A stretch of DNA of 64,000 nucleotides from Lathyrus oleraceus. Taxonomy: Eukaryota; Streptophyta; Magnoliopsida; Fabales; Fabaceae. The position numbers were made by a program, and so were the translations under genes. Positions within the stretch are counted from its first letter, which is position 1. Each line of letters opens with the position of its first letter. The notes under the pieces were generated by a model. The model was not told the origin of the DNA, did no database searches, and saw nothing but the letters and a program-made list of their open reading frames with translations. Shown here piece by piece: positions 22,433 through 34,591 of the stretch. Location: the NCBI RefSeq assembly GCF_024323335.1, contig NC_066580.1, forward strand, positions 261,065,332 to 261,129,331. The letters are read 5' to 3'.

Positions 22433-25400
22433 TGTCACATTACGCGAAAAACCGGCGGGAAACAAGAACAACAGAGCCGCCACCGTGCGTTATTTATCCC
22501 AAAAGAGGGAAAGGAAACGCTCAGAGTAAACCTGGAAAAAGCATGGTCTCGCGACCAAAGAGAATGGGATCGGGAGTCGGTTATGTGAAGGGAAGGTATT
22601 AGCACCCCTATGCATCCGTCGTACTCGACGGGATCCACGCACAATAGGAAGGAAAATGGTTGCTAAAACACTGCTCACAAACAAACACACTGGCTGAAAG
22701 AGACACAAGAAAACAAACAAGACTGACTCGGCAGGATATCGCACCCTGGGCCTACTTAGTCTATCAAGCATAGACATCAGAGTCGAAGTAGTTCGAACTG
22801 GGAAAATCACATGCTCGCTAGGATGTCGCATCCTATGCATACGTATCTTCTCAGACTAAGAAGAATCAGAGCATTCGTAGCTCGGCTCACGCACACCAAA
22901 CACAACAGACACAGGAAATCGACTGCCAATCGCTGGGCTTACGTCAAACTCCACACAAAAATGGGCAAACATGGAACCCGAATGCCAATCGCTGGACTTA
23001 CATCAGCTTCTGAACCAAACACATCCACACTGGAAACCAGATGCCACTTGATGGACTTATACCGGACTCCAAGCACACAACAAGAGGATACGGAATGCCA
23101 ATCGCTGGTCTTACATTCATCTCCTGACTCACGCAAAGACAAAACAAAAAGGGCGTCCGGAGAGATCAGCTCATCTCCTGCCTACGTACCTCATCTGGTA
23201 TGAGGATCAGGGCGACGTAGTTCCCCTACGAAGGGACACAAGACTAGCCTAACCAGATAACAGAGGGAGACACAACTAGGGAGACTAACTCGAGCCTAGA
23301 TGTTATCATGCATAATCATCCCTAAGTCAAGGTTGCTATCTATCTTGCACAGGAAGCAAGCTAAACCTAAAGCGCAGGCTATAACAAAGCAAACAATTAC
23401 AGATAGCACACACTATATACACACCAAGTGGGGCTCAAACAAAAGGTTAGGCTGCAAGAGCAAGCCAACTGGAAGGGTAATGTTAGCTCTTAACCTTGAC
23501 ATTGAGAGTCAAGGTGAAGCCAGATGAAAGGTGAGTGAAGATTAGACTTCACAGCTCTTATCCCTGGTCAGGGTGAGCTTTAGACAATGAAGTGTGGGTC
23601 CAAAAAGTGGGAACCCTTCTACACTTGTGACACTGACTCAACTGATCTTGGGTTAATGTCCACGAGGCATCAACATGTGATGTGAGTCAAGGGACGACTC
23701 AACAGAATAGCAGGAGGTGGACTAGACGCCTATTGTGTCTGCCAATTGCCTTAACAAAGGTCTTTTCCTGCTTGGGGACAAAAATAAACAAGCACAAACA
23801 TTGCCTCTTAATGAGGACTTCAGACAGGTGCCTGGCCAAGTAACAGGCCAGGTCTTCCAAACTACATGGAGAAGAGATCATTATACCTCAGTGCTCAAGC
23901 TAGCAAGCAAAGCAAACACAAGTTCACAAGGGAACTATAGCAACTAAGGTACCTGAAATCAATCCAACATAATCAGTACTCAGCTCAAACAAAAGCAAAC
24001 AGACAATGGTCAACAGTTAACTATACAGTCAAACAACAGTCAATGCACAAAGGTGCAAGCCATAAGACACAAGTTCAAGTCTCAATGCCTACAAAATAAA
24101 CTCAAAGTTAGTCATAAACAAGCTATAAGCCAACTTCAATTGAGTGCACATCATCAAGCATAAGCAATTGTGCTCTTAACCTGAAACAAAGCTCAAATGT
24201 GAGAGCACAAAACCACTAGTACAAGACAAGGGTCAAAATGAGAACAAAAAGTCAAAACAGAACATGAGACTTATCAAAAACCAAGATCAATCAAATAAGA
24301 AACAAATCCAAGTGGTTTCATGTTCATATCATCAACCATTACCATTTCATAAGAAAAAGAGTACAAAACATGCAATTTAGAACCTCAAAGAACCAAACAG
24401 AAAGATTCAACTCAAATCAATTCACAAACATTTCAATAAATCCCCAAAAAATGCATGGTCGAACAGCATTCATAACATGACAATCATACCAAATTTCAAG
24501 TTATTTGGACCAAGGGAAGCAAATCAATTAAATTCATAAAGTCAAGCCAAGTTCAAACAAGCTCATACAAGGCATCAAAACATGCATCCACTTCAAGCAA
24601 TCATAAAACAGAGACCAAGCATGATAAATGAATGAAATCAAAGCCATGGCAAACTTCAAGATGTCTATAATACACATGCCAAATTTCAAGTTCATCCAAT
24701 TAACCACAAGGATTTCACAAATCAAATAAAATCATGTCTCACAAGAAGCCCACATTTGGTCAAACAGGGGAGAAATTATCAAACAAATAGGAAATGAATT
24801 CAAAAATTCCAGGAAAATTTACATACATTCTCAACATTCATAAGTATCCTCATGCAAAAATCCAGCTCAAATCATGTTCATATGGCATGGCAACAAAAAT
24901 GAACAAGTTGGACATGAATGGTGTGACACAAATTGTCACACCTCTATTCAAAAAATCATATCTCACAATCCAAAAACTCAAAAATCACAAACCACATATC
25001 AAAATGCTCCTAAAGGTGCCTAGAATAAGCACAAAAAATTTCAGCCTCATCCAATTAAGCATCATTATTTCACAAGCAAAATGGCATGGAAGGTACAAAT
25101 TGGATACACATGAACAAACCCTAGGCAAAACAGAAATTCACACGTGCATAAATTCTGGAAAATCACCATAAAAAACTAGAGATCATGAGGAACATTTCAC
25201 AAAAAATCCCACATTATTTGGACAAATATTGAAGGACTTATGATTTTTCTAAGATCAGCATACAAAATGAAATAAAAATTGAAAATGAAAATGAAATAAA
25301 TGATTTAATGACTGAAAATGGCAATTTCGTAATTATGGAGCAGCAATGGTGAAACGCTGCGTTTCATTTTATGCAGTGGCACGATATGATTGGTCACATG

Positions 25401-27183
25401 GCTGAAAAACAACGGAACGCATGCAAAAGCCAGGCAATATGGATCAAAGCCAATTCTGGAACGCGTTCTTCATCACATTCATCGCGTTCATCAACAAATT
25501 TCCAGCATGAACATTTTTTCACCAAATTTGACAAACGATACATCATTCAATTCGTCTCATCATGCACAACAACAATCCTAACATGATTTTTCCTAATTCA
25601 AGCTAACAAGTCCAGATCGAGCAAGGAAAGGTTGGAACATCAAACTTCAAATCACGATATCTCATTCAATTCTCAATGGAAATTCATGATTCAAGTTGCA
25701 GAATACTCTATGAACTAAGATCTACCAAAGCCATATCGTAATTATGAGAATTGAAAGCATCGAATTCTTACCTCTTGGAGATGCAGATCCTGATTCTGTT
25801 GGTTTCAAGGCTTGAGAGTGCAAAACAGATCTTCAGTAATGCTTGGATGAAGGTTTGGAATCAATGCTTCAGCTCAAAACCACTTGAATTAGCATAAATC
25901 TCCAACTGCCATTTGAAGGAGCAATGTTCAACAGCCACGATCTTCAAGGTTTCTTCCAAGTTTTTGCTTCAACAGGTGTTCAATTATACCTACAAATGGT
26001 GAATCAAACAAGAACCAACAAAAAGAACGATGAATTTTGGTGAACAAAAGTGAAAAAAGTTTTTGGAAGAATTTGAGAGAGTTTGGAGATTTTTCTGTTT
26101 TGATCTGAAATTGTGAATCTTCTTGATTTTCTGTTAGGATTAAGAATATATACTCCTTGCTAATCCAACTTGTTAATCATGCTTAGGCAAAATGAATGAG
26201 ATTAGTGAAATGCACATGTTAATGGAAATTGGCCAAAGTACCCTTCATGCAATGCCATGCAATGTAACAGTGTAAATCCATTTGCAGCAAATCACAAATC
26301 CTGTTTCAAGGCCATTTGAATTGGTTTGGAATGAAAATTGCACATACTTTTCAAATTCACCTTTTTTCCCACCAAAATTTAAATTGATCACTTGAAAAAT
26401 GCACTTTTTATGTGATGATTTTTGATGAAATGTAATGATGGATTATGAAAGAGCATGTCAAATGGAGTTTGCTCAAAAAAGAATCACTCAATTTGGCCAA
26501 ATGGTTCAAGAGTTATGCCTCCTTGAAGTTCAACCTTTCTTGAAAATGATTTGATCATAACTTGCCAACCACAAATGAGAAATGAGTGTTCTTGGACTTT
26601 TTGGAAAGGTGAGAGCAAGATCTTCAACTTTCATGTTGGACAAAATTTCATTTGAAGCTTGTATGATGATGTAAATTTGAGGAGAAGACCTTTCCATTTT
26701 TGGCAGTTTGAAATTACAGGCCACTTACTATTTTTGGAAACTTTTCCTCTGACCTCAAATTCTTCAATCTTGATCTTTGAAATGTAAAATGAGACATGTA
26801 TGGACATGAATGAAGCCTTTCAAACCAACTCCCACCTTCAAATCCATGAATTCTGGCACAGTTGACCACAGTTGACTTTCTAGGGTTTCAGATGAAATCC
26901 AGCTTGATTGTTAAGCTTTGATCATCCAATCCTTAGTCAAACCACTCCAAAATGATCCTTGAATCATGTGAACTTGTTGAACCAACCCTAGGGCTTTGTC
27001 TCAATAGGATTTGCACATGCTTGCTTGCTTGACTGATTCTCCTGACCAGTTGACCTAATCTTGTCTAATGGCTTGCACTTGGGCAAAGGACAATGCAATG
27101 CTATGCAGTGGACTATGTTATGTTAATGACCTAATCATGAAAATGTATGTACAAAAAGGGAGGTGCAAATTTGAGGTGCTACA
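22433..27183 (-). mobile_element. Element C: complete 3' LTR, 4.75 kb
   Basis: Runs from TGTCACATTACG to GAGGTGCTACA on the plus strand (in sense TGTAGCACCTC...GTGACA), with TG/CA ends and a polypurine tract just outside. The left part matches the D LTR (conserved hairpin 22583-22592/22606-22615, U5 PBS-like 22473-22482). The rest is AT-rich U3 with a TATA candidate near 26147-26152. The length fits the long LTRs of Ogre. I see no gene in it; short frames are chance. Confidence 0.8.
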
Positions 27184-27196
27184 GCTGCCCCTATTC
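27184..27196 (-). promoter_or_regulatory. Polypurine tract of element C
   Basis: In sense GAATAGGGGCAGC, directly before the LTR terminus TGTAGCACC. Confidence 0.8.
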
Positions 27197-27419
27197 AATC
27201 AACTGGGAACCCGAATGGATGAGAGCAACGGCTGTCAGACTTTCAGGGTAAACAGGGATTGAATACCGAAGAACCGTAGAAATTTGCACTCTGAGGGGAT
27301 CCAAGAAAGGAAAATGCACCAACGGATGCTTCCAATGGGATCTGATACTTATTACTGGGAATTTTAATTTTTTCCTCTTTCAAAGGTACAACCACCTCCA
27401 GACATCTCAAGACGATGAA

Positions 27420-28700
27420 TGGGAACAGGAATCACAACTAGATGCCAACGGACAACCAGGAAAAACTCAACGTTTACCGAGACCAACGGAGAGGTAACCA
27501 GTCAATAATGAATGAACTGGGAGAGATACAACCATACGTCAACGGACGTAGTGGGAAAAACTCAACGTTTACCGAAACCAACGGAGAGGTAACTCTACTG
27601 GGGACGACCAGGAAAAACTCGACGTTTACCAAGACTAAAAGAGAGGTAACCAGACATCAACGGACGACGGATGAACTGGGAAAGACTCGACCAGATGTCA
27701 ACGGACGAAAGGGAGAAGCTCGACGTTTATCGACACCAACGGAGAAGGAGACCAGACATCAACGGACGACGGATGAACTGGGAAGACTCGACCAGACGTC
27801 AACGGACGAACGGGAGAAGCTTGACGTTTATCGACACCAACGAAGAAGGAGAAAACTGGGGAAAATACAACTAGATATCAACGGATAACTAGGAAAAACT
27901 CGACGTTTATCGAAACCAACGGAGAGGTAACTCTGAGGAAAATACAGCTAGATATCAACGGATAACTAGGAAAAACTCGATGTTTATCGACACCAACGGA
28001 GAGGAGGAGCCACTTCACTAAGGAAGGGGTGTAACAACCGGAAACTGAATAGGACGTCCAACGACGACTCTACTGGGGATTCTGGCTGGGAAGCAACCAG
28101 ACATTAACGAATGACTAGAGAATAGGGTGCACAATCAGACGTCAACGGACGAATGAGAAAAACTCAACGTTTACCGAAACCAACGGAGAGGTAACCCTGC
28201 ATGGGGAAATATATCACCAACAACCGTCAACAGACGATCGGGAAAAACTCGACGTTTACCGAAACCAACAGAGAGGTAACTCTGAGGGGAATCAACAACC
28301 ATTAACTAATGATCTGTGGGGAATAAGCAACTATACGTCATCGGACGCATAGGAAAAAATCATCGTTTATCGAAACCAACGGAGAGGTAAATCTGAGGTG
28401 AAAGGAATACAACTGGTTATCAACGGATAACTAGGAAAAACTCGACGTTTATCGAAACCAACGGAGAGGTAACCCTACTGGGAAAGAAAATACAGCCAGT
28501 TGTTAACAGACAAACTAGGAAAAACTCGACGTTTACCGAAATCAACGGAGAGGTAACCCTGAGGTGAAAGGAATACAACTAGTTATCAACGGATAACTAG
28601 GAAAAACTCGACGTTTATCGACACCAACAGAGAGGAGGATTCTTCTGGGGAAGAAAAAGGGTGTTACGAACATCGAAAGATGATGTTTACCGACATCAAA
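27420..28700 (-). repeat. Tandem-like repeats in element C 3' UTR ('cgtttaccgaaaccaacgg')
   Basis: About thirteen copies of a block reading close to 'cgacgtttaccgaaaccaac' followed by 'ggagaggtaac', at about 27465, 27557, 27614, 27716, 27818, 27895, 27973, 28160, 28246, 28355, 28436, 28523 and 28605. The spacing varies from 57 to 187 bp, with variable 'tctgaggggaa' spacers. Open frames across it come from the repeat. Confidence 0.8.
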
Positions 28701-29159
28701 AGTAGACCAGACGTTAACGAATGACTGGGAAAATACTCGATGTGTTCACCGGAAGATGGTGTTTACCGACACCAAAAAAGAACACACGCGGGTGCTGACA
28801 TTACATTGATTGGTATCACAAGATGACATCTGGATGTCAGGGTAAGGCTGAACACTTGCTGGGGATCTCACTGAGGAGAAACAGGCTTTCCTTTCGCCAT
28901 CGGACGAGGAATAAACCTCTCTGGGGTATCAATCCCGAATGCTGTCAGGAGCAACTGTAGCAAACGTGCCGTACAGATGTTGATCAAAAATCCGCCTCTG
29001 CCGGGGATATGGTCTGAATGGTTTCGAACACATGAATGCATATGTTTGAATTTTTCCATGGCGTAATGCTCCATATTGTATGGAAATGCTACGCATTTTG
29101 AGGATGCAATGATCACTATATGCAAAATGCAAATGATGAAAACCGGTTGGGAAGCCAAA

Positions 29160-30190
29160 ATGATCAGATACTCCGACTCTGCGGGGAGACTCTGCTTGAG
29201 GAAAACTCTGCGGGGAGAGCATCGACTTCTCACTCATGCTGGAGAAATAACACTGTTGCTGGGGAAAGGATAGACTCCGCTGGAGATATCCTTCACAGGA
29301 CCCAATCTACTCAGGGACTCCGTTTGGGGAAACAACCCAAAACAACTTGCTGAAGACTACCCAACGGCAACTGCGCTGAGGATCAACCGAAGCGATTGCG
29401 CTGAGGAACCATCAATACTCCACTGGGAAAAGTAAACAAGGCACCTCTCTGGTGAAACTACTCGCTAGGGAGTAATAACGCAACTTTGCTAGGGATAACC
29501 AGGCGACTTCACTGGGGAACACCAACCAATCCACAAATAGGATAAACTCTGCTGTGGGGAATACCACGCTACTCCGCTGGGGATAACCTATCTAATCCAC
29601 AGGTAGGATAGACTCAGCTGGGGGATGCAAATACCATTCCACTACGGGAAACTCATCCAATCCACAGGTAGGATGGCTGCTGGAGATAAATTCCATTGAA
29701 CCCGCTCCGCTCGGGGACTAGCTGGGGAAAATCAATCAACACAAATCTCTGCTCGGGAGAAATCCACTAGGGAAAGCAACTCTGTTGGGAATAACACACC
29801 AACTCTGCTGAGGAAGAGCATAACTCTGGTGTGGAAAGCAAATATACCAGACTCTGTGCTGGGGAGAGACATACACAACCCTGCTGGGGAACAAGCGCTC
29901 ACAACCATGCTGGGGATAACAGTGTTACAAACCCGACTGCTAGGGAACAACACTCCACTGACACCTCCGCTGGGGATACCACACCCTTCCAACTCAGTGG
30001 GGAACTCTCTTGGGGAAATATTCGCTGGGGAATAAACCCACTTCCAGGCCGGCTGGGGATAAGCAATCCTTAGATCTGCTGGGATCGAAGGCCACTATCC
30101 AAAGGCACCTCTGCAGGGGAAAATACAGCTCTGATAGCTCTCAAATTTGCTTGGAGAAATATCTGCTGGGGTAGAAGGCACCATCCACAG
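29160..30190 (-). repeat. Array of PBS-antisense motifs in element C 3' UTR
   Basis: Roughly 30 or more degenerate copies of 'ctctgctggggaa' on the plus strand, about 25-45 bp apart (for example 29212, 29522, 29553, 29577, 29860, 29882, 29911, 29969). C is on the minus strand, so its RNA carries TTCCCCAGCAGAG, the sequence of the primer tRNA 3' end and the complement of the PBS. A longer match covers 14 of 18 PBS bases at 29501-29518. Confidence 0.75.
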
Positions 30191-30680
30191 ATAACGATCT
30201 GCAAAACAACATAACAACATGCCCCAGGGGATATATGGACAAGATATGCTCAAGTGTCCTCAACATTCAAAATGATTTTCAAATGTTTTATCTTTCTGCA
30301 AGTTATTGTTTAGCCTTCATGTTTTTATATGCAATGTTTATGAAAAATTCGGACGTTTTTGCAAACAAAACAGTAAAATAAAAACAAGTGCTTTTATCTG
30401 AATAACGACTTTTATTGATTGAAAATGTGCCTGAAAAAGCGAATACATCGGGAAGCAATTCCTAGAAAGAGGTAATTGCGCACAAAAGGAAAAATCTATC
30501 CTAATGGCAACGTGAACACGACATCCACTACTTCCCAATTCTGTTATAACTCACAGATCAGCAGTTTTCTCCCAACTCCTTGCTTTCTGAGAAGAATGAC
30601 TGGACCAATCACATCTTTCGAGATGACAGACGATAAAGCGCGATGAAGTACAGATAACTCAGACTGTAGTCTTCGCTTTA
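30191..30680 (-). other. Element C 3' UTR, unstructured part
   Basis: AT-rich non-coding DNA between the motif array and the post-pol hairpins. Related to D at about 42590-42830 ('attcggacg', 'caaacaaaacagtaaaat'). No gene seen. The stretch 28701-29159 between the two arrays is likewise non-coding. Confidence 0.5.
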
Positions 30681-30687
30681 ATCCCTC

Positions 30688-30899
30688 TTTTAGCTGGATC
30701 GCCCTTTCGGGTTTTCAATCCACCGGGATACCCATTTTTGCCTAAGCCTCCCTTGCGGGTTTTCGACTTACCAGGTGTACAAATTCTTTTCATTTTTATC
30801 CCTAACTTTTGCCCGAACCTTTTCTTTCTGTTTTTTTTGGTTCGCCGGGATGCCCTTTTTTGCCTGGACTCTTTTATTCTTTTTGTCCAGCGGGTCAAT
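30688..30899 (-). other. Post-pol hairpin cluster of element C (four hairpins)
   Basis: Stems at 30695-30701/30716-30722, 30743-30746/30767-30770, 30815-30819/30839-30843 and 30865-30869/30885-30889. In sense each is followed by GGCAAAA or GGGCAAAA. The first has an inner CCC-GAAA-GGG. The third and fourth have long A-rich loops in sense. Confidence 0.65.
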
Positions 30900-33800
30900 T
30901 TATGCGAAATATTTTTTGACTACATCTGAGTTAACAGGGGACGGAAAATCTTCACCATCCATAGTTGTAAGCATCAAGGCTCCACCGGAGAAGACCTTCT
31001 TCACAACATATGGACCTTCGTAATTAGGAGTCCACTTGCCCCTGTTATCTGTACCGGGAGGAAGGATCTCTCCGAGGACGCACTTTCTGATCAAAGGCTC
31101 TCTTCATCCTTCTCTGATACAACTGCCCATGGCACACAGCTGCTAGTCGTCTCTCTTCAATAAGGCTTAACTCGTTAAACCTTGTTCGAATCCACTCGGC
31201 TTCGTCCAGCTTCACATCTAGCAAAACTCTCAAAGAAGGGATCTCCACTTCAACAGGTAGGACTGCTTCCATACCATACACAAGGGAGTACGGGGTTGCC
31301 CCGGTCGACGTACGCACTGAAGTACGGTACCCATGTAAAGGGAAAGGCAGCATCTCATGCCAATCCTTGTACGTAACGACCATCTTCTGCACAATGTTCT
31401 TAATATTCTTATTAGCCGCCTCTACAGCACCATTCATCTTCGGTCTGTAAGGAGAAGAATTGTGATGTTCAATCTTGAAATCTTTACAAAGCTCTTTCAT
31501 CATCTTGTTATTGAGATTCGAACCATTGTCAGTGATGATTCTCTCAGGAACTCCATAACGACAGATGATTTCTTTCTTGATGAACCGGGCAACCACTTGT
31601 TTGGTAACGTTAGCATAGGAAGCTGCTTCCACCCACTTGGTGAAGTAGTCAATCGCAACCAGGATGAAGCGATGTCCATTCGAAGCAGTAGGCTCAATCT
31701 TCCCAATCATATCGATGCCCCACATGGCAAACGGCCAAGGCGAGTTCATGACATTCAACGAGTTTGGTGGTACATGCACCTTATCAGCATAAATTTGACA
31801 CTTATGGCACTTCCGAGCATACTTGAAACAATCGGATTCCATAGTCATCCAGTAATAACCGGCTCTCAACAGTTTCTTCGACATTGCATGACCACCAGCA
31901 TGGGTACCAAACGAACCTTCATGCACTTCTTGCACCAACATGTCTGCTTCGTGTCTATCCAAGCATCTGAGCAAGACCATGTCAAAATTCCTCTTATACA
32001 GCACATCATCCTGATTCAAATAAAAGCTTCCAGCTAGCCTTCTCAGGGTTTTCTTATCATTCTTTGACGCACCTTCAAGATACTCCTGACTCTTGAGGAA
32101 GTTCTTGATATCATAGTACCACGGCTTCTCATCAATCACAACAGATTCGGCTGCAAACACATACGCAGGCCTCTCGAGTCGATTCACCGCAACATGTGGC
32201 ACATGATTCCACCAATGAACTTTTATCATAGAGGATAAGGTAGCCAAGGCATCAGCCATCTGATTCTCATCCCGGGGGACATGGTACAACTTCACCTTCT
32301 TGAAGAACGTCAGTGTTCTTCTGGTGTAATCTCTATAAGGAATCAGATGCGGCTGGTTCGTATTCCAATCTCCATTGACCTGATTGATCACTAGAGCGGA
32401 ATCTCCAAATATGTCAAGAGTTTTGATCCTCAAATCAATGGCTTCTTCTATCCCCATGATACAAGCCTCATACTCAGCTTCGTTGTTGGTGACGTCAAAA
32501 GTCAATCTGGCAGAAAAGGGTATATGAGCACATTTCGGATTGATCAACACTGCGCCAACACCGTTACCATTCACATTCACAGCCCCATCGAACATTAATG
32601 TCCACTTGTCATCAGGATCCGGTCCTTCCTCGACAAGAGTCTCTTCACAATCTTTCATCTTAAGATACATGATGTCTTCATCAGGGTATTCAAACATCAT
32701 AGGCTGATAGCTTCGATCGGTTGTTCAGCGAGATAGTCTGACAAAACACTACCTTTGATAGCCTTCTGCAACGTGTACTGGATATCATATTCTGTTAAAA
32801 TCATTTGCCAATGGGCAACACGTCCAGTGAGAGCCGGTTTCTCAAAGATGTATTTTACTGGATCTATCTTAGAAATCAACAAGGTAGTATGGTTCAACAT
32901 GTACTGCCTCAGTCGGCGAGCAGCCCAGGCCAAAGCACAACAAGTTTTCTCAAGCTGTGAATATTTGATTTCACAGTCGGTAAACTTTTTGCTAAGGTAG
33001 TATATGGCATGCTCTTTTCGACCAGACTCGTCATGCTGTCCCAATACACACCCCATCGAGTTCTCGGTCACTGACAGGTACATTATCAATGGTCTCCCTG
33101 GAACTGGAGGGATCAGGATTGGAGGTTTCTGTAAATACTCTTTTATCTTGTCAAAAGATTTCTGACAATCATCATTCCACCTGATTGCTTGATTCTTTCT
33201 AAGCAACTTGAATATAGGTTCACACGTGGCAGTTAGGTGAGATACAAACCTTGCAATGTAGTTCAATCTCCCTAAAAACCCACGAACCTGCTTTTCTGTT
33301 TTCGGTTCAGGCATATCTTGAATAGCTTTGACTTTTGCTGGATCAACCTCAATCCCTTTCTCACTGACAATGAAGCCTAACAGCTTCCCGGATCGCACAC
33401 CAAACATACACTTGTTTGGATTCAGCCTCAGTTTGAACTTGACCAATCTGTCAAACAATTTCTGCAAATTAACCAGGTGCTCCTCTTTTGTCTGCGACTT
33501 CGCAATCATATCATCCACATACACTTCGATCTCTTTGTGCATCATGTCATGAAAGAGAGTCGTCATAGCCCTCTGATAGGTAGCACCGGCATTCTTCAGC
33601 CCAAATGGCATCACCTTATAGCAAAACGTGCCCCAAGGTGTAATGAATGTCGTCTTTTCCATGTCCTCTGGCGCCATCTTGATCTGATTATAGCCCGAGA
33701 AACCATCCATGAAAGAGAATACCGAGGATTGAGCCGTATTATCCACCAATACATCAATGTGAGGTAATGGGAAATCATCTTTCGGACTCGCTCTGTTCAA

Positions 33801-34347
33801 ATCCCGGTAATCGACACACATTCTGACTTTGCCATCCTTCTTCGGCACTGGAACGATGTTGGCTACCCACGGTGGGTAAGTTGTCACTGACAAGAAACCA
33901 GCATCGAACTGCTTCTGAACCTCTTCCTTGATCTTCACAGCCATATCAGGACTCGTTCTACGAAGCTTCTGCTTGACCGAAGGACAATCATCTCTGAGAG
34001 GTAGTCTATGAACCACAATATCAGTATTCAACCCAAGCATATCTTGATAAGACTAGGCGAATATCTCCACATACTCTCTCAGCATCTCAATCAGCCTGCT
34101 CTTGACATCTGGCTTCAAAGCAACCCCGATCTTGATATCCCTTCTGGCGTCCTCAGTACCAAGATTCACAATCTCCAACTCCTCCTGATGAGGTTGGATG
34201 ACCCTTTCCTCTTGCTTCAACAATCTAGCCAATTCTTTCGGGAGTTCACAATCTTCCTCACTCTCCTCTTCAGCTTGGTAGATGGGATTGTCGAAATCAT
34301 ACTGAGCCATAACAGATTTGTTCATAGTGGATGCCATAAGATCACTT
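30900..34347 (-). pseudogene. Element C pol (RT, RNase H, integrase), nearly intact
   Basis: Full domain order: pol N-terminus (34053-34347), RT with intact YVDDM (32697-34040), archaeal-type RNase H (TLMFDGAVN, NNEAEYEACIMG, FGDSALVINQ), integrase zinc region (H..H...CHKCQ) and core (GIDMIG, ITDNGSN, NGAVEAANK), C-terminus VKKYFA. Three lesions only: a TGG-to-TAG change at 34053-34055, a one-base deletion near 32715, and a deletion of about 30 bp near 31070 that shifts the frame in the integrase C-terminal domain. It joins gag-pro through the predicted intron. Confidence 0.9.
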
Positions 34348-34591
34348 CTGCATGTTTAATGCTTTGTTTTAGAAAAAGATTTCAATAAAGTCACAAAAAC
34401 AAAAACATTGCCATTTTTATTTTTAACAGTGAAAAAACAAAAAATAGGAAGACAGGGATCACACAATTGTTTGTAAAACGTCCTTTATTAATGATAAAAA
34501 TTGTAAAACATGATGTGGCCCTACAATGAACCACTACGCCTTGGGCAGGACGTAGGGTTTTGTGCAGAATGAAAAAACAAAAGAAAATTAC
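34348..34591 (-). other. Predicted Ogre intron between gag-pro and pol, element C
   Basis: The donor GTAATT begins at 34591 and contains the gag-pro stop (34588-34590). The acceptor ACATGCAG ends at 34348. The length is 244 bp. Spliced, the codon GA+A is completed and reading continues in the pol frame with no stop. Unspliced RNA would give gag-pro only. The family intron is known; the boundaries are read from sequence. Confidence 0.75.

Noticed and set aside
22811..23203. 130-codon plus-strand frame in the C LTR
   Set aside because: No domain, lies in conserved LTR sequence antisense to the element.
27442..27888. 148-codon plus-strand frame
   Set aside because: Falls wholly in the C 3' UTR repeat and is antisense to the element; the peptide is just the repeat.
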